DNA of 64,000 nucleotides from Kutzneria viridogrisea. Its GTDB lineage: Bacteria; Actinomycetota; Actinomycetes; Mycobacteriales; Pseudonocardiaceae. The notes beneath the pieces were generated by a model that saw nothing but the letters and a program-made list of their open reading frames with translations, ran no database searches and was not told where the DNA came from. Location: assembly GCA_014138725.1 (NCBI GenBank), contig JACJID010000004.1, forward strand, positions 496,001-560,000. The letters run 5' to 3'. This document shows, piece by piece, positions 25,601 to 34,840 of this stretch; positions within the stretch are counted from its first letter, which is position 1; every line of letters begins with the position of its first letter. A program made the translations under genes and the position numbers.

Positions 25601-27513
25601 CCTGGCCAGGTGGTGGGGGCAACGCCTTCGCGGCGACCAGGGCGGGGGCCGGCGGCCTGCCCTTCGCGGGCATCCCCCCGGAGTTGCAGGACGGGGTGGA
25701 CAAGCTGCTGGCCACCGAGCCGGAGCACCCCGAGCCGACGGCGCGGTTCGCGCACGCCCGCAAGGACCCGGACGGGGCGCGGCTGAGCCTGCGCAGGCTG
25801 GTGCGGCCGTACTGGGCGCTGGCCGCGCTGGCGGGCCTGCTCGTGGTGCTGGAGACGGCGGCTTACCAGGCGGGGCCCGCGCTGACCCAGATCGGCATCG
25901 ACCAGGGCATCACCGGGCACAGCATGACCGCGCTGGTGGTGGTCGCCGTGCTGTACCTGCTGAGCGTGCTGGTCACCGGGCTGGCCTCGGCCGCGCGGGT
26001 GATGGTCACCGGCCGCATCGCCGCCTCGGTGATGAACGACCTGCGCGTGCGGGTGTTCACCCAGTTGCAGCGGCTGTCGCTGGACTTCTTCACCGAGGAG
26101 AAGGCCGGGGTGATCATGACCCGGATGACCAGCGACATCGAGAACCTGCAACAGCTCGTGCAGGACGGGCTGGTGCAGTTCGCCATCCAGGGCCTGACGA
26201 TGGCCGTGGTGACCGTGGTGCTGTTCGCCTACGACGTGAAGCTGGCGCTGATCACCCTGCTGCTGGTGGTGCCCGCGCTGACCGCCGCCTCGCTGTGGTT
26301 CCACTCGGCCTCCAGCAAGGGCTACCTCAGGGTTCGCGACACCATCGCCGAGGTGCTGGCCAACCTGTCGGAGAGCCTGCAGGGCGTGCGGATCGTCACC
26401 GCGCACAACCGGCAGGGGCTCAACATCCGGCGGCACCGCCAGGTGACCGGCCGCTACCTGACGGCCAACGTCTACACCGCGCAGGTCAACTCGACCTACG
26501 GCCCCTCGACACAGGTGGTGGGCGTGGTCGGCCAGCTGGTGCTGCTCGTGTTGGGCGCTGGCATGGTCGCCGACGGCGAGCTGACCATCGGCGAGCTGAT
26601 CGCGTTCCTGCTCTACCTGGGCGCGTTCTTCCAGCCGATCCAGCAGCTGGTGCAGCTCTACAACACCTACCAGCAGGGCCAGTCCTCCGTGGTCAAGCTG
26701 CGCGGCCTGCTGGGCACCGAGCCCAGCGTGCCGGAGGCCGCCGACGCGGTGGACCTGCCCCCGGTGCAGGGCGAGATCACCTTCGAGCGCGTGGGTTTCG
26801 GCTACCAGCCCGACCTGCCGGTGATCCGCGAGCTGGACCTGGAGATCGCCCGCGGGGAGACGGTGGCCTTCGTGGGACCGACCGGGGCGGGCAAGTCCAC
26901 CCTGGCCAAGCTGGTGACCCGGTTCTACGACCCGACCCAGGGCCGGGTGCTGATCGACGGGCACGACCTGCGCGGGGTGGGCATCGAGTCGCTGCGCCGC
27001 CAGCTGGGCGTGGTGCCGCAGGAGCCGTTCCTGTTCGCGGGCACCCTGCGCGACAACGTGCGCTTCGCCCTGCCCGAGGCCGAGGAGGAGCAGGTCTGGC
27101 AGGCGCTGCGCGCGGTGGGCCTGGCCGAGGTCGTGGAGCGCATGCCCAACGGCCTGGACACCGTGGTGCAGGAGCGCGGGCAGTCGCTGTCCTCGGGCGA
27201 GCGGCAGCTGGTGGCCCTGGCGCGGGCGTTCCTGGCGCAGCCCCGCGTGCTGGTGCTGGACGAGGCCACGTCCAACCTCGACCGCAGCTCGGAGACCCGG
27301 ATCGAGGCGGCGCTGGACGTGCTGTTGCAGGGCCGCACGGCACTGCTGATCGCGCACCGGCTGTCCACCGCGATGAAGGCCGACCGGATCGTGGTGGTGG
27401 ACGGCGGACGGGTGGTCGAAACCGGTTCGCATGGCGAGTTGGTGGCCGCCGGAGGACGCTATGCGGAGATGTTCCAAACGTGGACTGACCAGTCAGAATC
27501 CACGAAAATGTGA
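25597..27513 (+). CDS. ABC exporter half-transporter, canonical-site subunit
   Basis: 638 residues with an N-terminal extension of about 60 residues before six membrane helices. The nucleotide-binding domain has Walker A GPTGAGKST, signature LSSGERQLVALARA, and Walker B VLVLDEATSNLD with the catalytic Glu. It should pair with the preceding subunit to form a heterodimeric exporter with one active ATP site, as in TM287/288 and similar systems. Start ATG at 25597 overlaps the upstream stop. Confidence 0.9.
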   Translation: MTWPGGGGNAFAATRAGAGGLPFAGIPPELQDGVDKLLATEPEHPEPTARFAHARKDPDGARLSLRRLVRPYWALAALAGLLVVLETAAYQAGPALTQIGIDQGITGHSMTALVVVAVLYLLSVLVTGLASAARVMVTGRIAASVMNDLRVRVFTQLQRLSLDFFTEEKAGVIMTRMTSDIENLQQLVQDGLVQFAIQGLTMAVVTVVLFAYDVKLALITLLLVVPALTAASLWFHSASSKGYLRVRDTIAEVLANLSESLQGVRIVTAHNRQGLNIRRHRQVTGRYLTANVYTAQVNSTYGPSTQVVGVVGQLVLLVLGAGMVADGELTIGELIAFLLYLGAFFQPIQQLVQLYNTYQQGQSSVVKLRGLLGTEPSVPEAADAVDLPPVQGEITFERVGFGYQPDLPVIRELDLEIARGETVAFVGPTGAGKSTLAKLVTRFYDPTQGRVLIDGHDLRGVGIESLRRQLGVVPQEPFLFAGTLRDNVRFALPEAEEEQVWQALRAVGLAEVVERMPNGLDTVVQERGQSLSSGERQLVALARAFLAQPRVLVLDEATSNLDRSSETRIEAALDVLLQGRTALLIAHRLSTAMKADRIVVVDGGRVVETGSHGELVAAGGRYAEMFQTWTDQSESTKM

Positions 27514-27541
27514 GGCAGGTCACACATTTGCTCGGGCTTTG

Positions 27542-27557
27542 TGTGTCACCTGACACA
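27542..27557. promoter_or_regulatory. Palindrome TGTGTCA-CC-TGACACA
   Basis: Two perfect 7-base arms around CC, 28 bases after the exporter stop and 80 bases before the NTPase-like gene. A partly related AGGTCACACA lies just upstream at about 27516. It could be an operator for the downstream pair or part of a terminator for the exporter operon. Confidence 0.4.
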
Positions 27558-27637
27558 GAGCCGCGCGCACTTCCCGGATAACTAACTCCTGGACGGGTGG
27601 CCATCGGGCGCCCCCGCGGGAGCGAGTCGAGAGGGCG

Positions 27638-29677
27638 ATGACCGAACCGGTGCGCAAGGGCATCTCGGCGGCCGCCGCACGCCCGGGTGGCACCGCGGCC
27701 AAACTCGAACGGCGCAGCGAGGGGCTGGACAGCCTCGGCGTGGGCACCGTCGAGATCATCCCCGTACAGCGCGGCACCGCGCCGCAACGGCCCGCACCGC
27801 ACACCTACCGGGTCAGCCCGCCGAAGATGGCCGGGTGGAGCTACCGGCTCGACGAACGCTCCCGCGAGGAGGTACGCGCCGTCTTCGTGCCCCCGGACGA
27901 CTTCGAGGACACGGTGGCCTTCGCCAGACAGCACCCGCTGGTGGTGGTCCGGGTACCCACCGGGCACGGCAAGCACGTCACGGGATTCCGGCTGCTGGAC
28001 CGCACCGGGGCCGAGGAGCTGCACTGCCTGAGCCACCCGCGGGACCTGCGCAGGCTCACCCGCGAACGGCTCGGCCTGGGTGACGGCTACCTGCTCGTCG
28101 GCGGCGGGGCCAACCTGGCCCGGCTGCTGGACCGGCACGAGATCGCCCGGCTGGACACCGAACTGCGGCACGCCCGCGCCCGGCTGGTGGTCGTCGTGGA
28201 CACCGACCTCGGCATCACCGACGGCGGCCTTGGCGAGCACCTCACCGAGATCCACGGCAGGCCGCGCGCGGAGACCGTGGTGCACCGGCACCTGCGGTGG
28301 CGGATGGCCGCGACGCCCAAGGCCGCCGAGGCCCTGCTGGCCCGCCAGGACGTGGCCGCGCTGATCGAGCAGGAGACCAGTCCGGACTCCTCGCCGCGGC
28401 GCGCGGCCGTGCTCGCCGGGCTGCTGGCCGACAGCGCCCGCGAGCCGGACTGCGCGGTGGACTCGGTGCGCACCAAGCTGTCCCAGCAGGCCATCGGCGA
28501 ACTGGGCACCTGGTTCGCCGGGCTGCCCGATCAGCGGGCGCGCAGCCTGGCGATCGCGTTGGCCGTGCTCAACGGCCTGCCCTCGGACACCGTGGCCGAG
28601 GTGGGCAGGCTGCTCAACCGCAAGCTGGGCGCTCCGCACGGCCCGGTCGGCGGCACCGTGCTGACCGGGCTGCGCGCCCGCACCGGCAAGGCCACCGTGC
28701 GCACCGACCAGGGGCTCACCCCCGTGGAGGTCGTGGAGTACAGCGAGCCCGCGTACCCGAACCTGGTGCTGCGGCACGTCTGGCAGGAGCACCCGGAGGC
28801 GCACTGGGAGATCGTGGACTGGCTGCACGACCTGGGCGGCCACCCGATCGAGGAGGTGCGGGTCCGCGCGGGCACCGCGGCGGGCGCGCTGACCGCCGTG
28901 GACTTCGACTACCTGCAGCAACAGGTCTTGCTGCCCTGGGGATGCAGCAAGGACGCCCGCCACCGTGAGGCGGCAGCCATCGCGCTGGACGCCTCACACG
29001 CCGCGCCTTCGACGCGGGCCGCGGTGTGCGATCTGGTGGAGCGGTGGAGCTACGCCGACACCGCCGAACAGGTCGCCACCGCGGTGCGGGCGTACGGCGG
29101 CGGGGTCGGGGCCGACCGAGGGGACGCGGCGTTCCAGGCGTTCGACCGGCTCGCCGAGTGCGGGGACCCGGCCGTGGTCGAGGCGATCTGCGCGAGCCTG
29201 ACCGAGCTGGTGGAGGCCGGTACCGGCAAGCTGGCGGGCCGGGTGCTGGCCACGCTCGCGCAGTGGACGGCCAGCCCGTCGGCGGCGCGCTCGGGCACGG
29301 GCACGCTGGCGTTCCTGCTGATGGCCGCCGACCTGGTGTGGGCCCCGCAGGAGCTGCCTGCCACCCGCTGGCCGCTGCTGCTGCGGCTGGCGGAACCGGA
29401 GCGGCACCGCGCGGTGATCACCGAGCTGTGGCGGACCGTGCTCGACTCGCCCGAGCACGCGTGCCTGTCCACCCAGGTGCTCGACGGCTGGGCGCACCTT
29501 GCCGAGCGCGACGAGCTGGCGCGGCGGGCCTTCGCGGCGCTGCTGCGTGAGGCGGCGACCACGCCCAGGGCCGAGGAGCGGGTACGCGCGCAGGCCCAGC
29601 GCTGGTCGCAGGAGCAGGACACCGTGCACGCCCCGCTGACGGCCCAGGCCGTGCTGGCCGCGACCGAGCTGGTCTGA
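27638..29677 (+). CDS. Unassigned NTPase-like protein with helical-repeat C-terminus
   Basis: 679 residues, not recognised as a named family. After a basic, low-complexity leader (1-65) comes a possible nucleotide-binding region: LVVVRVPTGHGKHVTGFRLL (P-loop-like GHGKH, about 106-115) and RLVVVVDTD (Walker-B-like, about 182-190). Residues from about 215 onward are helical and repeat-like, suggesting HEAT- or TPR-type packing as in STAND-type proteins. The P-loop lacks the normal Ser/Thr after Lys, so ATP binding is doubtful. No membrane helix is seen. ATG 27638 follows GAGAGGG. The next gene starts 3 bases after the stop, so the two form an operon. Confidence 0.6.
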   Translation: MTEPVRKGISAAAARPGGTAAKLERRSEGLDSLGVGTVEIIPVQRGTAPQRPAPHTYRVSPPKMAGWSYRLDERSREEVRAVFVPPDDFEDTVAFARQHPLVVVRVPTGHGKHVTGFRLLDRTGAEELHCLSHPRDLRRLTRERLGLGDGYLLVGGGANLARLLDRHEIARLDTELRHARARLVVVVDTDLGITDGGLGEHLTEIHGRPRAETVVHRHLRWRMAATPKAAEALLARQDVAALIEQETSPDSSPRRAAVLAGLLADSAREPDCAVDSVRTKLSQQAIGELGTWFAGLPDQRARSLAIALAVLNGLPSDTVAEVGRLLNRKLGAPHGPVGGTVLTGLRARTGKATVRTDQGLTPVEVVEYSEPAYPNLVLRHVWQEHPEAHWEIVDWLHDLGGHPIEEVRVRAGTAAGALTAVDFDYLQQQVLLPWGCSKDARHREAAAIALDASHAAPSTRAAVCDLVERWSYADTAEQVATAVRAYGGGVGADRGDAAFQAFDRLAECGDPAVVEAICASLTELVEAGTGKLAGRVLATLAQWTASPSAARSGTGTLAFLLMAADLVWAPQELPATRWPLLLRLAEPERHRAVITELWRTVLDSPEHACLSTQVLDGWAHLAERDELARRAFAALLREAATTPRAEERVRAQAQRWSQEQDTVHAPLTAQAVLAATELV

Positions 29678-29680
29678 GCG

Positions 29681-30217
29681 GTGCCGGAGGAGGTGTCGTT
29701 GATCCTGGCCGAGGAGCCGGTGCGCCGCATCCAGTTCAGCGGCCGTCCGGACACGCCGCGGGGTGTCGCAGTGGTCTGCGCCACCAAGGAGGGTCGGCTG
29801 GAGGAGGTCGGCAGGCTGGGCATCCTGGCCCGCTACCACCGCCGCTACGAGGTCGACCTCAGCGAGCACCACACCCGGCTGGCGGCCTTCGTGCCCGCCC
29901 AGCGCGACGGCCGCTTCGACTGCCGTGCCGAGCTGCGGTGGCAGGTCTGCGCCCCGGTGGAGGTGGTCCGCCACCGCGTGAGCGACGGCCGTGCGCTGTG
30001 CCACGACCGCCTGCTGGCCAAGCTGAGCCGGATCACCGAGCAGTTCCCCGCGGCCGAGTCGGCAGCCGCGGAGCGAGAGGTCAACAGCCGACTTGGTGCC
30101 GGTCCACTCGTCATGGACGAAGGCATCACCGTTCACCACTTTGCGGCGCGGCTGACCCCGGACGCCGGCTTGGACCAGCCGGCGTTCGGGGTCACACACC
30201 CCCGCGAGTCCCGCTGA
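29681..30217 (+). CDS. SPFH/band-7-like small protein, partner of NTPase-like protein
   Basis: 178 residues. The pattern YEVDLSEHHTRLAAF...RDGRFDCRAELRWQVCAPVEVVRHRV, followed by helical LLAKLSRITEQFPAAESAAAEREVN and the closing strand MDEGITVHHFAARLTPD, resembles one SPFH (stomatin/band-7) domain. There is no N-terminal membrane anchor, so it would attach through partners. The GTG is at 29681. The last codons (HPRESR-stop) are encoded inside the first unit of repeat array R2, so the present C-terminus was set by the repeat. Function unknown. Confidence 0.55.
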   Translation: MPEEVSLILAEEPVRRIQFSGRPDTPRGVAVVCATKEGRLEEVGRLGILARYHRRYEVDLSEHHTRLAAFVPAQRDGRFDCRAELRWQVCAPVEVVRHRVSDGRALCHDRLLAKLSRITEQFPAAESAAAEREVNSRLGAGPLVMDEGITVHHFAARLTPDAGLDQPAFGVTHPRESR

Positions 30218-30335
30218 CCCGCACACGAGTCCCGCCCAGCGGAGCACGAGTCCCGGGCAGGACCGCGCGTGTCGGACGTTCCGGTGCCGCGTGTCGGCGC
30301 TTGCGGTACCGCGTGTCGGACGTTCCGGTACGCGG
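30206..30335 (+). repeat. Repeat array R2: three A units then three B units
   Basis: A units start at 30206, 30227 and 30248 (GAGTCCCG each; exact 21-base steps). B units start at 30269, 30291 and 30313 (GTGTCGG each; 22-base steps), with core GTGTCGGACGTTCCGGT in the first and third. The A-to-B step is again 21 bases, so both unit types share one register. It lies between convergent genes and overlaps the end of the SPFH-like gene. Confidence 0.85.
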
Positions 30336-30375
30336 TGCGGGCGCCCCGGCCCAACCCGAGGCACCCTCGCGCGGC

Positions 30376-31230
30376 TCACTTCTTGGCGAACACCCCTGCG
30401 GGGAAGGCCCCGGCCTTCAGCGCGGTGACCGTGATCGGGTGGGCGAGTTCGCCCAGGCGGGCACACCTTTCCGCACCGAGGTGCGCCCACGGGGCCAGGT
30501 CCAGCCGGTCCGTGTGGTCCTCGACCTCGGCGCGCAGCGCGGTCCCGCGCTCGGTGGGCGCACCGTCCGCGTCCAGCAAGCCCTTGGCGCGCAACGACTC
30601 CTCGCCCGCGGCCCACTGCTCGTCGGACCAGCCGCGGGTGGACTTGGCCGCCTCGGGCAGGAAGCCGGTACCGGCCGCGGTGTGCGCGATCAGCGCCTCG
30701 ATCCCGCTCAGCCCGGCCTGCACCAGCGCGGCGATGTGCCCGTCGCCGCGGAACTCGCGCAGCAGGGTGATGGCGTGCCAGTACACCAGGTGCGGCTCCT
30801 CGGGCCACTCCAGGTCGGCGTGCCCGGCGTAGAGCGCGCGGCCATCCGGGGTGCAGGCCTCGCTGGCGACGCGGGCCAGTTGCGCGGCCTCGGCCATCTC
30901 GGCGGAGGCGACCAGCTCGTCGCCCAGCAGCCTGCGCAGCGAGGCGTCAGCGGCCTTCCAGCGAGCCTCGACCACGGCCTTGGGTGTGGTCAGTGTCCAC
31001 GCCCTGGGGATGTACTTGGCCACCGTCTCGGGGTTGAAGTTGTAGAACGTCGCGGCGACCGCACCCGGTCCGACCTCGCCCATCGGGGCGGCCCTGCCCG
31101 CGAAGTAGCACATGCGGCCCGGTCGCAGCCCCGCCGCGACGAAGTTCTCCTCGGCCTCCGGTGCGAAGTAGATCTGGGAGTGGATCGGCTCCAGCAGCTT
31201 GGCGAGCTTGTGGGTCGCTTTCAGGTCCAT
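30376..31230 (-). CDS. SCO6745-family protein
   Basis: 284 residues, helical. It begins MDLKATHKLAKLLEPIHSQIYFAPEA and contains GLRPGRMCYFAGRAAPMGEVGPGAVAATFYNFNP, the conserved core of the actinobacterial SCO6745 group. The C-terminal part resembles a helical domain with a winged-helix-like end (LDADGAPTERGTALRAEVEDHTDRL). No catalytic function is established for the family. ATG at 31230, divergent from malQ with 38 bases between. Confidence 0.7.
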   Translation of the reverse strand: MDLKATHKLAKLLEPIHSQIYFAPEAEENFVAAGLRPGRMCYFAGRAAPMGEVGPGAVAATFYNFNPETVAKYIPRAWTLTTPKAVVEARWKAADASLRRLLGDELVASAEMAEAAQLARVASEACTPDGRALYAGHADLEWPEEPHLVYWHAITLLREFRGDGHIAALVQAGLSGIEALIAHTAAGTGFLPEAAKSTRGWSDEQWAAGEESLRAKGLLDADGAPTERGTALRAEVEDHTDRLDLAPWAHLGAERCARLGELAHPITVTALKAGAFPAGVFAKK

Positions 31231-31268
31231 GGCGTTCACGCTAGCCCGATCACTGCCAAGGTGGACAC

Positions 31269-33197
31269 ATGGATGATCTGTTGGTCGAACTGGCCGCCGC
31301 GCACGGGGTCGCGACCTGGTACGAGGGCAGCCAACGGCGCAGGGTGGAGGTGGATGCCGAGGTAGTGGTGGCCGTGCTGGCCCAACTCGGAGTGACGGCC
31401 GACACACCGGAACAGGTTCGCGCCGAACTGGCGCGAGTGCGGGCCGAGGCCGCGGGCGAGGCGCTGCCGCCGACCGTCGTGCTGCGCGCGGGCGACACCC
31501 GCGCGCTGCCCGGCGACGGCCAGGTCCGCACCGAGGACGGTCAACTGTTGACAGTTGGCAGCGAGCTGCCCGCGGACCTGCCGCTGGGCTGGCACACCCT
31601 GCACGTCGGCGAGCAGACCGCCACGCTGGTGGTGGCGCCCGCGAAGCTGCCCGAGCCGCCGCGGGCGTGGGGCTGGATGGTGCAGCTCTACGCACTGCAC
31701 TCCGCGCGCTCCTGGGGTGTCGGTGACCTGGCCGACCTGCGCGAGCTCGTCGGCTGGGCGGGCGGCACCGGGGCGGGTGTGGTGCTGCTCAACCCGCTGC
31801 ACGCCGTGGCGCCGGTGCACCCGATCCAGCCCTCCCCGTACTCCCCGTCCAGCAGGCGGTTCACCAACCCGATCTACCTGCGGGTGGACGAGGTGCCGGA
31901 GTACGCGCTGGCCGATGAGTCCACGCGGGCCCGGGTCGACGCGCTGGCGGTGAGCCCGGACTGGGCGCGGATCGACTACGACGCGGTGTGGCGCGCGAAG
32001 ATAGGCGCGCTGGAACTGCTCTGGCCGTACGCGGAGAAGTCCACTGAGGACAGTGACTTCGCGGTGTACTCGGCGCTGGCGGAACGGCACGGCGCCGACT
32101 GGCGCGACTGGCCGGAACCCTTGCGGCACCCCGAAAACCCCGCCGTCGCGGCGGCCAGGACCGAGCTGGCGGACCGGATCGCGTTCCACGGCTGGCTGCA
32201 ACGGCTGTGCGACCGCCAACTGGCACAGGCGCAGCAGGCCGCCCGCGACAGCGGCATGGCCGTGGGCATCGTGCACGACCTGCCGGTGGGCGTGGACCCG
32301 GGCGGGGCCGACGCGTGGGCCCTGCAGGACGTGCTGGCCACCGGCGTCACCGTGGGCGCCCCGCCGGACGCGTTCAACCAGCAGGGCCAGAACTGGTCGC
32401 TGCCGCCGTGGCACCCGCGCGAGCTCGCCCGCGCCGGGTACCGGCCGTACCGGGACCTGGTCCGCGCGGTGTTCCGGCACTCCGACGGCATGCGCATCGA
32501 CCACATCGCGGGGTTGTGGCGGCTGTGGTGGATCCCGCCGGGCGGGGACGCGCGCCGCGGCACGTACGTGCACTACGACGCCGAGGCCATGCTCGGCATC
32601 CTCGCGCTGGAGGCGCACCGCGCGGGCGCCGTGGTCGTCGGTGAGGACCTGGGCACGGTGGAGCCGGTGGTCACGCGGAGCCTGCACGAGCGGAACATGC
32701 TGTCCTCGGCGGTGTTGTGGTTCGAGCGGGACGTGGACGTGCCCGGCGAGCCGCTGCTGGAGCCGCAGCGGTGGCCGGAGTTGGCGACCGCCAGCGTGTC
32801 CACCCACGACCTGCCCACCGCGGCCGGGTTCCTGCGCGGGGAGCACGTGCGGGTCCGCGCCGAACTCGGTGTGCTGGCCGGGGACGTCGAGTCCGAACAG
32901 GACAACGCCGCCCGCGAACGCGAGGAGTTGCTCGCGCTGATGCGCCGTGCGGGCGTGCTCGCCGAGGACGCCAGCGAGCAGGACACGATCGTGGCCATGC
33001 ACGCCCTGCTGGCCCGCACCCCGTGCCGGTTCGTGCTCGCCTCGCCCTACGACGTGATCGGCGAGCCCCGCCAGCCCAACCTGCCCGGCACCGTGTCGGA
33101 GTACCCCAACTGGAAGATCCCGTTTTCGGTGCACCTGGCCGAGTTCACCGCCGACCCGCGCGTCCGGCGCGCGATCGAGGCCCTGCGGGCGCCCTGA
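31269..33197 (+). CDS. malQ: 4-alpha-glucanotransferase (amylomaltase)
   Basis: 642 residues, GH77. An N-terminal extension (1-130) typical of actinobacterial forms precedes the barrel. Visible conserved sites: SPYSPSSRRFTNPIYL, GAPPDAFNQQGQNWSLPPW, nucleophile Asp in MRIDHIAGLWRL, acid/base Glu in VVGEDLGTV, and STHDLPT with the third catalytic Asp. It transfers glucan segments between maltodextrins in glycogen or maltose metabolism, in the cytoplasm. ATG at 31269. A strong hairpin follows the stop. Confidence 0.93.
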   Translation: MDDLLVELAAAHGVATWYEGSQRRRVEVDAEVVVAVLAQLGVTADTPEQVRAELARVRAEAAGEALPPTVVLRAGDTRALPGDGQVRTEDGQLLTVGSELPADLPLGWHTLHVGEQTATLVVAPAKLPEPPRAWGWMVQLYALHSARSWGVGDLADLRELVGWAGGTGAGVVLLNPLHAVAPVHPIQPSPYSPSSRRFTNPIYLRVDEVPEYALADESTRARVDALAVSPDWARIDYDAVWRAKIGALELLWPYAEKSTEDSDFAVYSALAERHGADWRDWPEPLRHPENPAVAAARTELADRIAFHGWLQRLCDRQLAQAQQAARDSGMAVGIVHDLPVGVDPGGADAWALQDVLATGVTVGAPPDAFNQQGQNWSLPPWHPRELARAGYRPYRDLVRAVFRHSDGMRIDHIAGLWRLWWIPPGGDARRGTYVHYDAEAMLGILALEAHRAGAVVVGEDLGTVEPVVTRSLHERNMLSSAVLWFERDVDVPGEPLLEPQRWPELATASVSTHDLPTAAGFLRGEHVRVRAELGVLAGDVESEQDNAAREREELLALMRRAGVLAEDASEQDTIVAMHALLARTPCRFVLASPYDVIGEPRQPNLPGTVSEYPNWKIPFSVHLAEFTADPRVRRAIEALRAP

Positions 33198-33204
33198 ATG
33201 TCAT

Positions 33205-33247
33205 GAAAGTGCCGTATGAGACATCTGATGTCTCATACGGCACTTTC
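33205..33247. terminator. Perfect 20-bp hairpin between malQ and LytR-type gene
   Basis: Arms 33205-33224 and 33228-33247 are perfectly complementary over 20 bp with the 3-base loop CTG. It fills the gap between two convergent genes (stops at 33197 and 33251), so it can terminate both transcripts. The left flank and arm share AATGTCRTGAARGTGCCGT with the hairpin at 22997. Confidence 0.85.
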
Positions 33248-33250
33248 GAG

Positions 33251-34753
33251 TCACTTCACGCAGGGCACGTCCCCGCCCTGCATGGCCTCCATGGGCCCGC
33301 TGGGCGCGGTGGCCGGCGCGGGTGCGGCAGCGGCGGCGGGGCGCGAGGTGGTCGGCGCGGCGCTGGTGGTCGGGGTCAGCACGGCGGGCAGGGTGAAGTC
33401 GGTGCCCGCGACCACCCGAACGTGGTTGGCGGTGGTGTCGGGGTCGAGTTCGGCGCTCAGGCCCAGCAGGTCGGCCACCGCCCTGGCGGCCTCGTCGGCG
33501 CCCTTGCCGTAGTACAGCGCGGACTCGCCGAGCTGGTGCGGGTGGGTGTGGGTGCTGCCCTTGGTCATTCCCTTGCCCACCAACCCGTTCTGCACCTGCC
33601 CGGCGACGCCCTCGATGCCCGCGGCGTTGACCACGTCGACGATCGCGGGCGGCAGGGTGGTCGGTGCGGGCTTGCGGTCACCGATCAGCTCGCGCACCGT
33701 GGCGCGGACCAGCGCGAGGTCCACCAGGTTGACGTCCTCGCCGTTGATCCGGCCGAACCCCTTGATGGGCAGGGTGGTGAAGGTGATGCCGCCACCGGTC
33801 AGCCCCTGCGAGCGCTGCACGAAGTCCATCAGGTCCAGGCCCTCGTCGATGACGATGTTCTTCTTGGCGGCCTGCACGAGCCCGGCGAGCTTGCCGGGGT
33901 CGGCGAAGGTGCCCGCGCTCTTGAGCTGGTGCGAGGCGGAGGCGAGGAACGCCTGCTGACGGCGTTCCCGGTCCAGGTCGGTGAAGTTCAGCTCGGGGTG
34001 CACGTAGTCCCGCCGCTGCCGCACGAAGGCCAGCGCCTGGCCCGCGTCGAGCTGCTGCTGCCCCTTGACGAACCTCGCGCCGGAGTAGCTGTCCTGGGTG
34101 GGGCCCTGCAGGCACACGGTGATCGAGCCCAGCGCCTGGGCCAGGTCGTAGAAGCCGACCAGGGTGACCTCGACGAAGTGGTCGATCGGGATGCCGCCGA
34201 GGAAGGCTCGCACGCTGTCCACCGTCTGCTTGCGACCGGCCTCCCTGCCTTGGGCCTCAAGGGTTTTCCGGTCGGTGACGCCCTGGGCCGCCAACTGCTG
34301 CTCGCGGGCGTACTTGGCCAGCCCGTAGCCCTGCTTGATCTTGCCTTTGGCCTGGCCCGCCGGGCTGCCGGGCAGGGCGACGTAGTCGTCGCGCGGCACG
34401 GAGACCAGCGTGGCCCTGCTGCCGTCCTCGGGCACGTGCAGCACCATCAGCACGTTGGTGTTGTAGCCGCCGTTGGAGCTGTCCCCCGCGTGCAACTGGT
34501 CGTAGACGGCCTGCGGCAGCGGGTTGCCGTTCTGGTCCAGCCTGCTGTCCAAGCCCATGATCAGGATGTTGGTCGCACCGTCGGTGGACCGGGGTGTGCC
34601 GGAGCCCAGCGCCTGTGAACGGGTCAGCCCCTCGGTGAACTCGGCGTAGTAGACCCACGCGTAGCCGGTGGCACCGAACACCAACAGTGCGGTGACGCCG
34701 AGTGCGACCTTGCCGACCAGCCAGGCCCAGCGCCCGGTACTCCCTTGTTCCAC
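33251..34753 (-). CDS. LytR-CpsA-Psr (LCP) family cell-wall glycopolymer ligase
   Basis: 500 residues. One membrane helix (about 13-35) anchors it, and the LCP domain is outside. Conserved features: TNILIMGLDSR, NTNVLMVLHVPEDGSRATLVSVPRDDYV, GIPIDHFVEVTLVGFYDL, and QALAFVRQRRD (the Arg-rich phosphate-binding region). A LytR_C domain follows (PPAIVDVVNAAGIEGVAGQVQNGL), then an Ala/Pro/Thr tail. Such enzymes attach arabinogalactan-like or teichoic polymers to peptidoglycan. GTG 34753 is the last start before the helix; no clear ribosome site is visible, so the true start may differ. Confidence 0.88.
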   Translation of the reverse strand: MEQGSTGRWAWLVGKVALGVTALLVFGATGYAWVYYAEFTEGLTRSQALGSGTPRSTDGATNILIMGLDSRLDQNGNPLPQAVYDQLHAGDSSNGGYNTNVLMVLHVPEDGSRATLVSVPRDDYVALPGSPAGQAKGKIKQGYGLAKYAREQQLAAQGVTDRKTLEAQGREAGRKQTVDSVRAFLGGIPIDHFVEVTLVGFYDLAQALGSITVCLQGPTQDSYSGARFVKGQQQLDAGQALAFVRQRRDYVHPELNFTDLDRERRQQAFLASASHQLKSAGTFADPGKLAGLVQAAKKNIVIDEGLDLMDFVQRSQGLTGGGITFTTLPIKGFGRINGEDVNLVDLALVRATVRELIGDRKPAPTTLPPAIVDVVNAAGIEGVAGQVQNGLVGKGMTKGSTHTHPHQLGESALYYGKGADEAARAVADLLGLSAELDPDTTANHVRVVAGTDFTLPAVLTPTTSAAPTTSRPAAAAAPAPATAPSGPMEAMQGGDVPCVK

Positions 34754-34803
34754 CAGGCAGACGGTACCGCTGGGCCAATGTGGGGCTTGATCGGGATCGT
34801 TGT

Positions 34804-34832
34804 TGACAGCTTCTCGCGCCACTTCTAGCGTA
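34804..34832 (+). promoter_or_regulatory. Promoter of the Gfo/Idh/MocA operon
   Basis: TTGACA at 34804-34809 and TAGCGT at 34827-34832, separated by 17 bases. This is a sound vegetative-type promoter. The predicted start of transcription is near 34839. Confidence 0.55.
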
Positions 34833-34840
34833 AATCGGCA

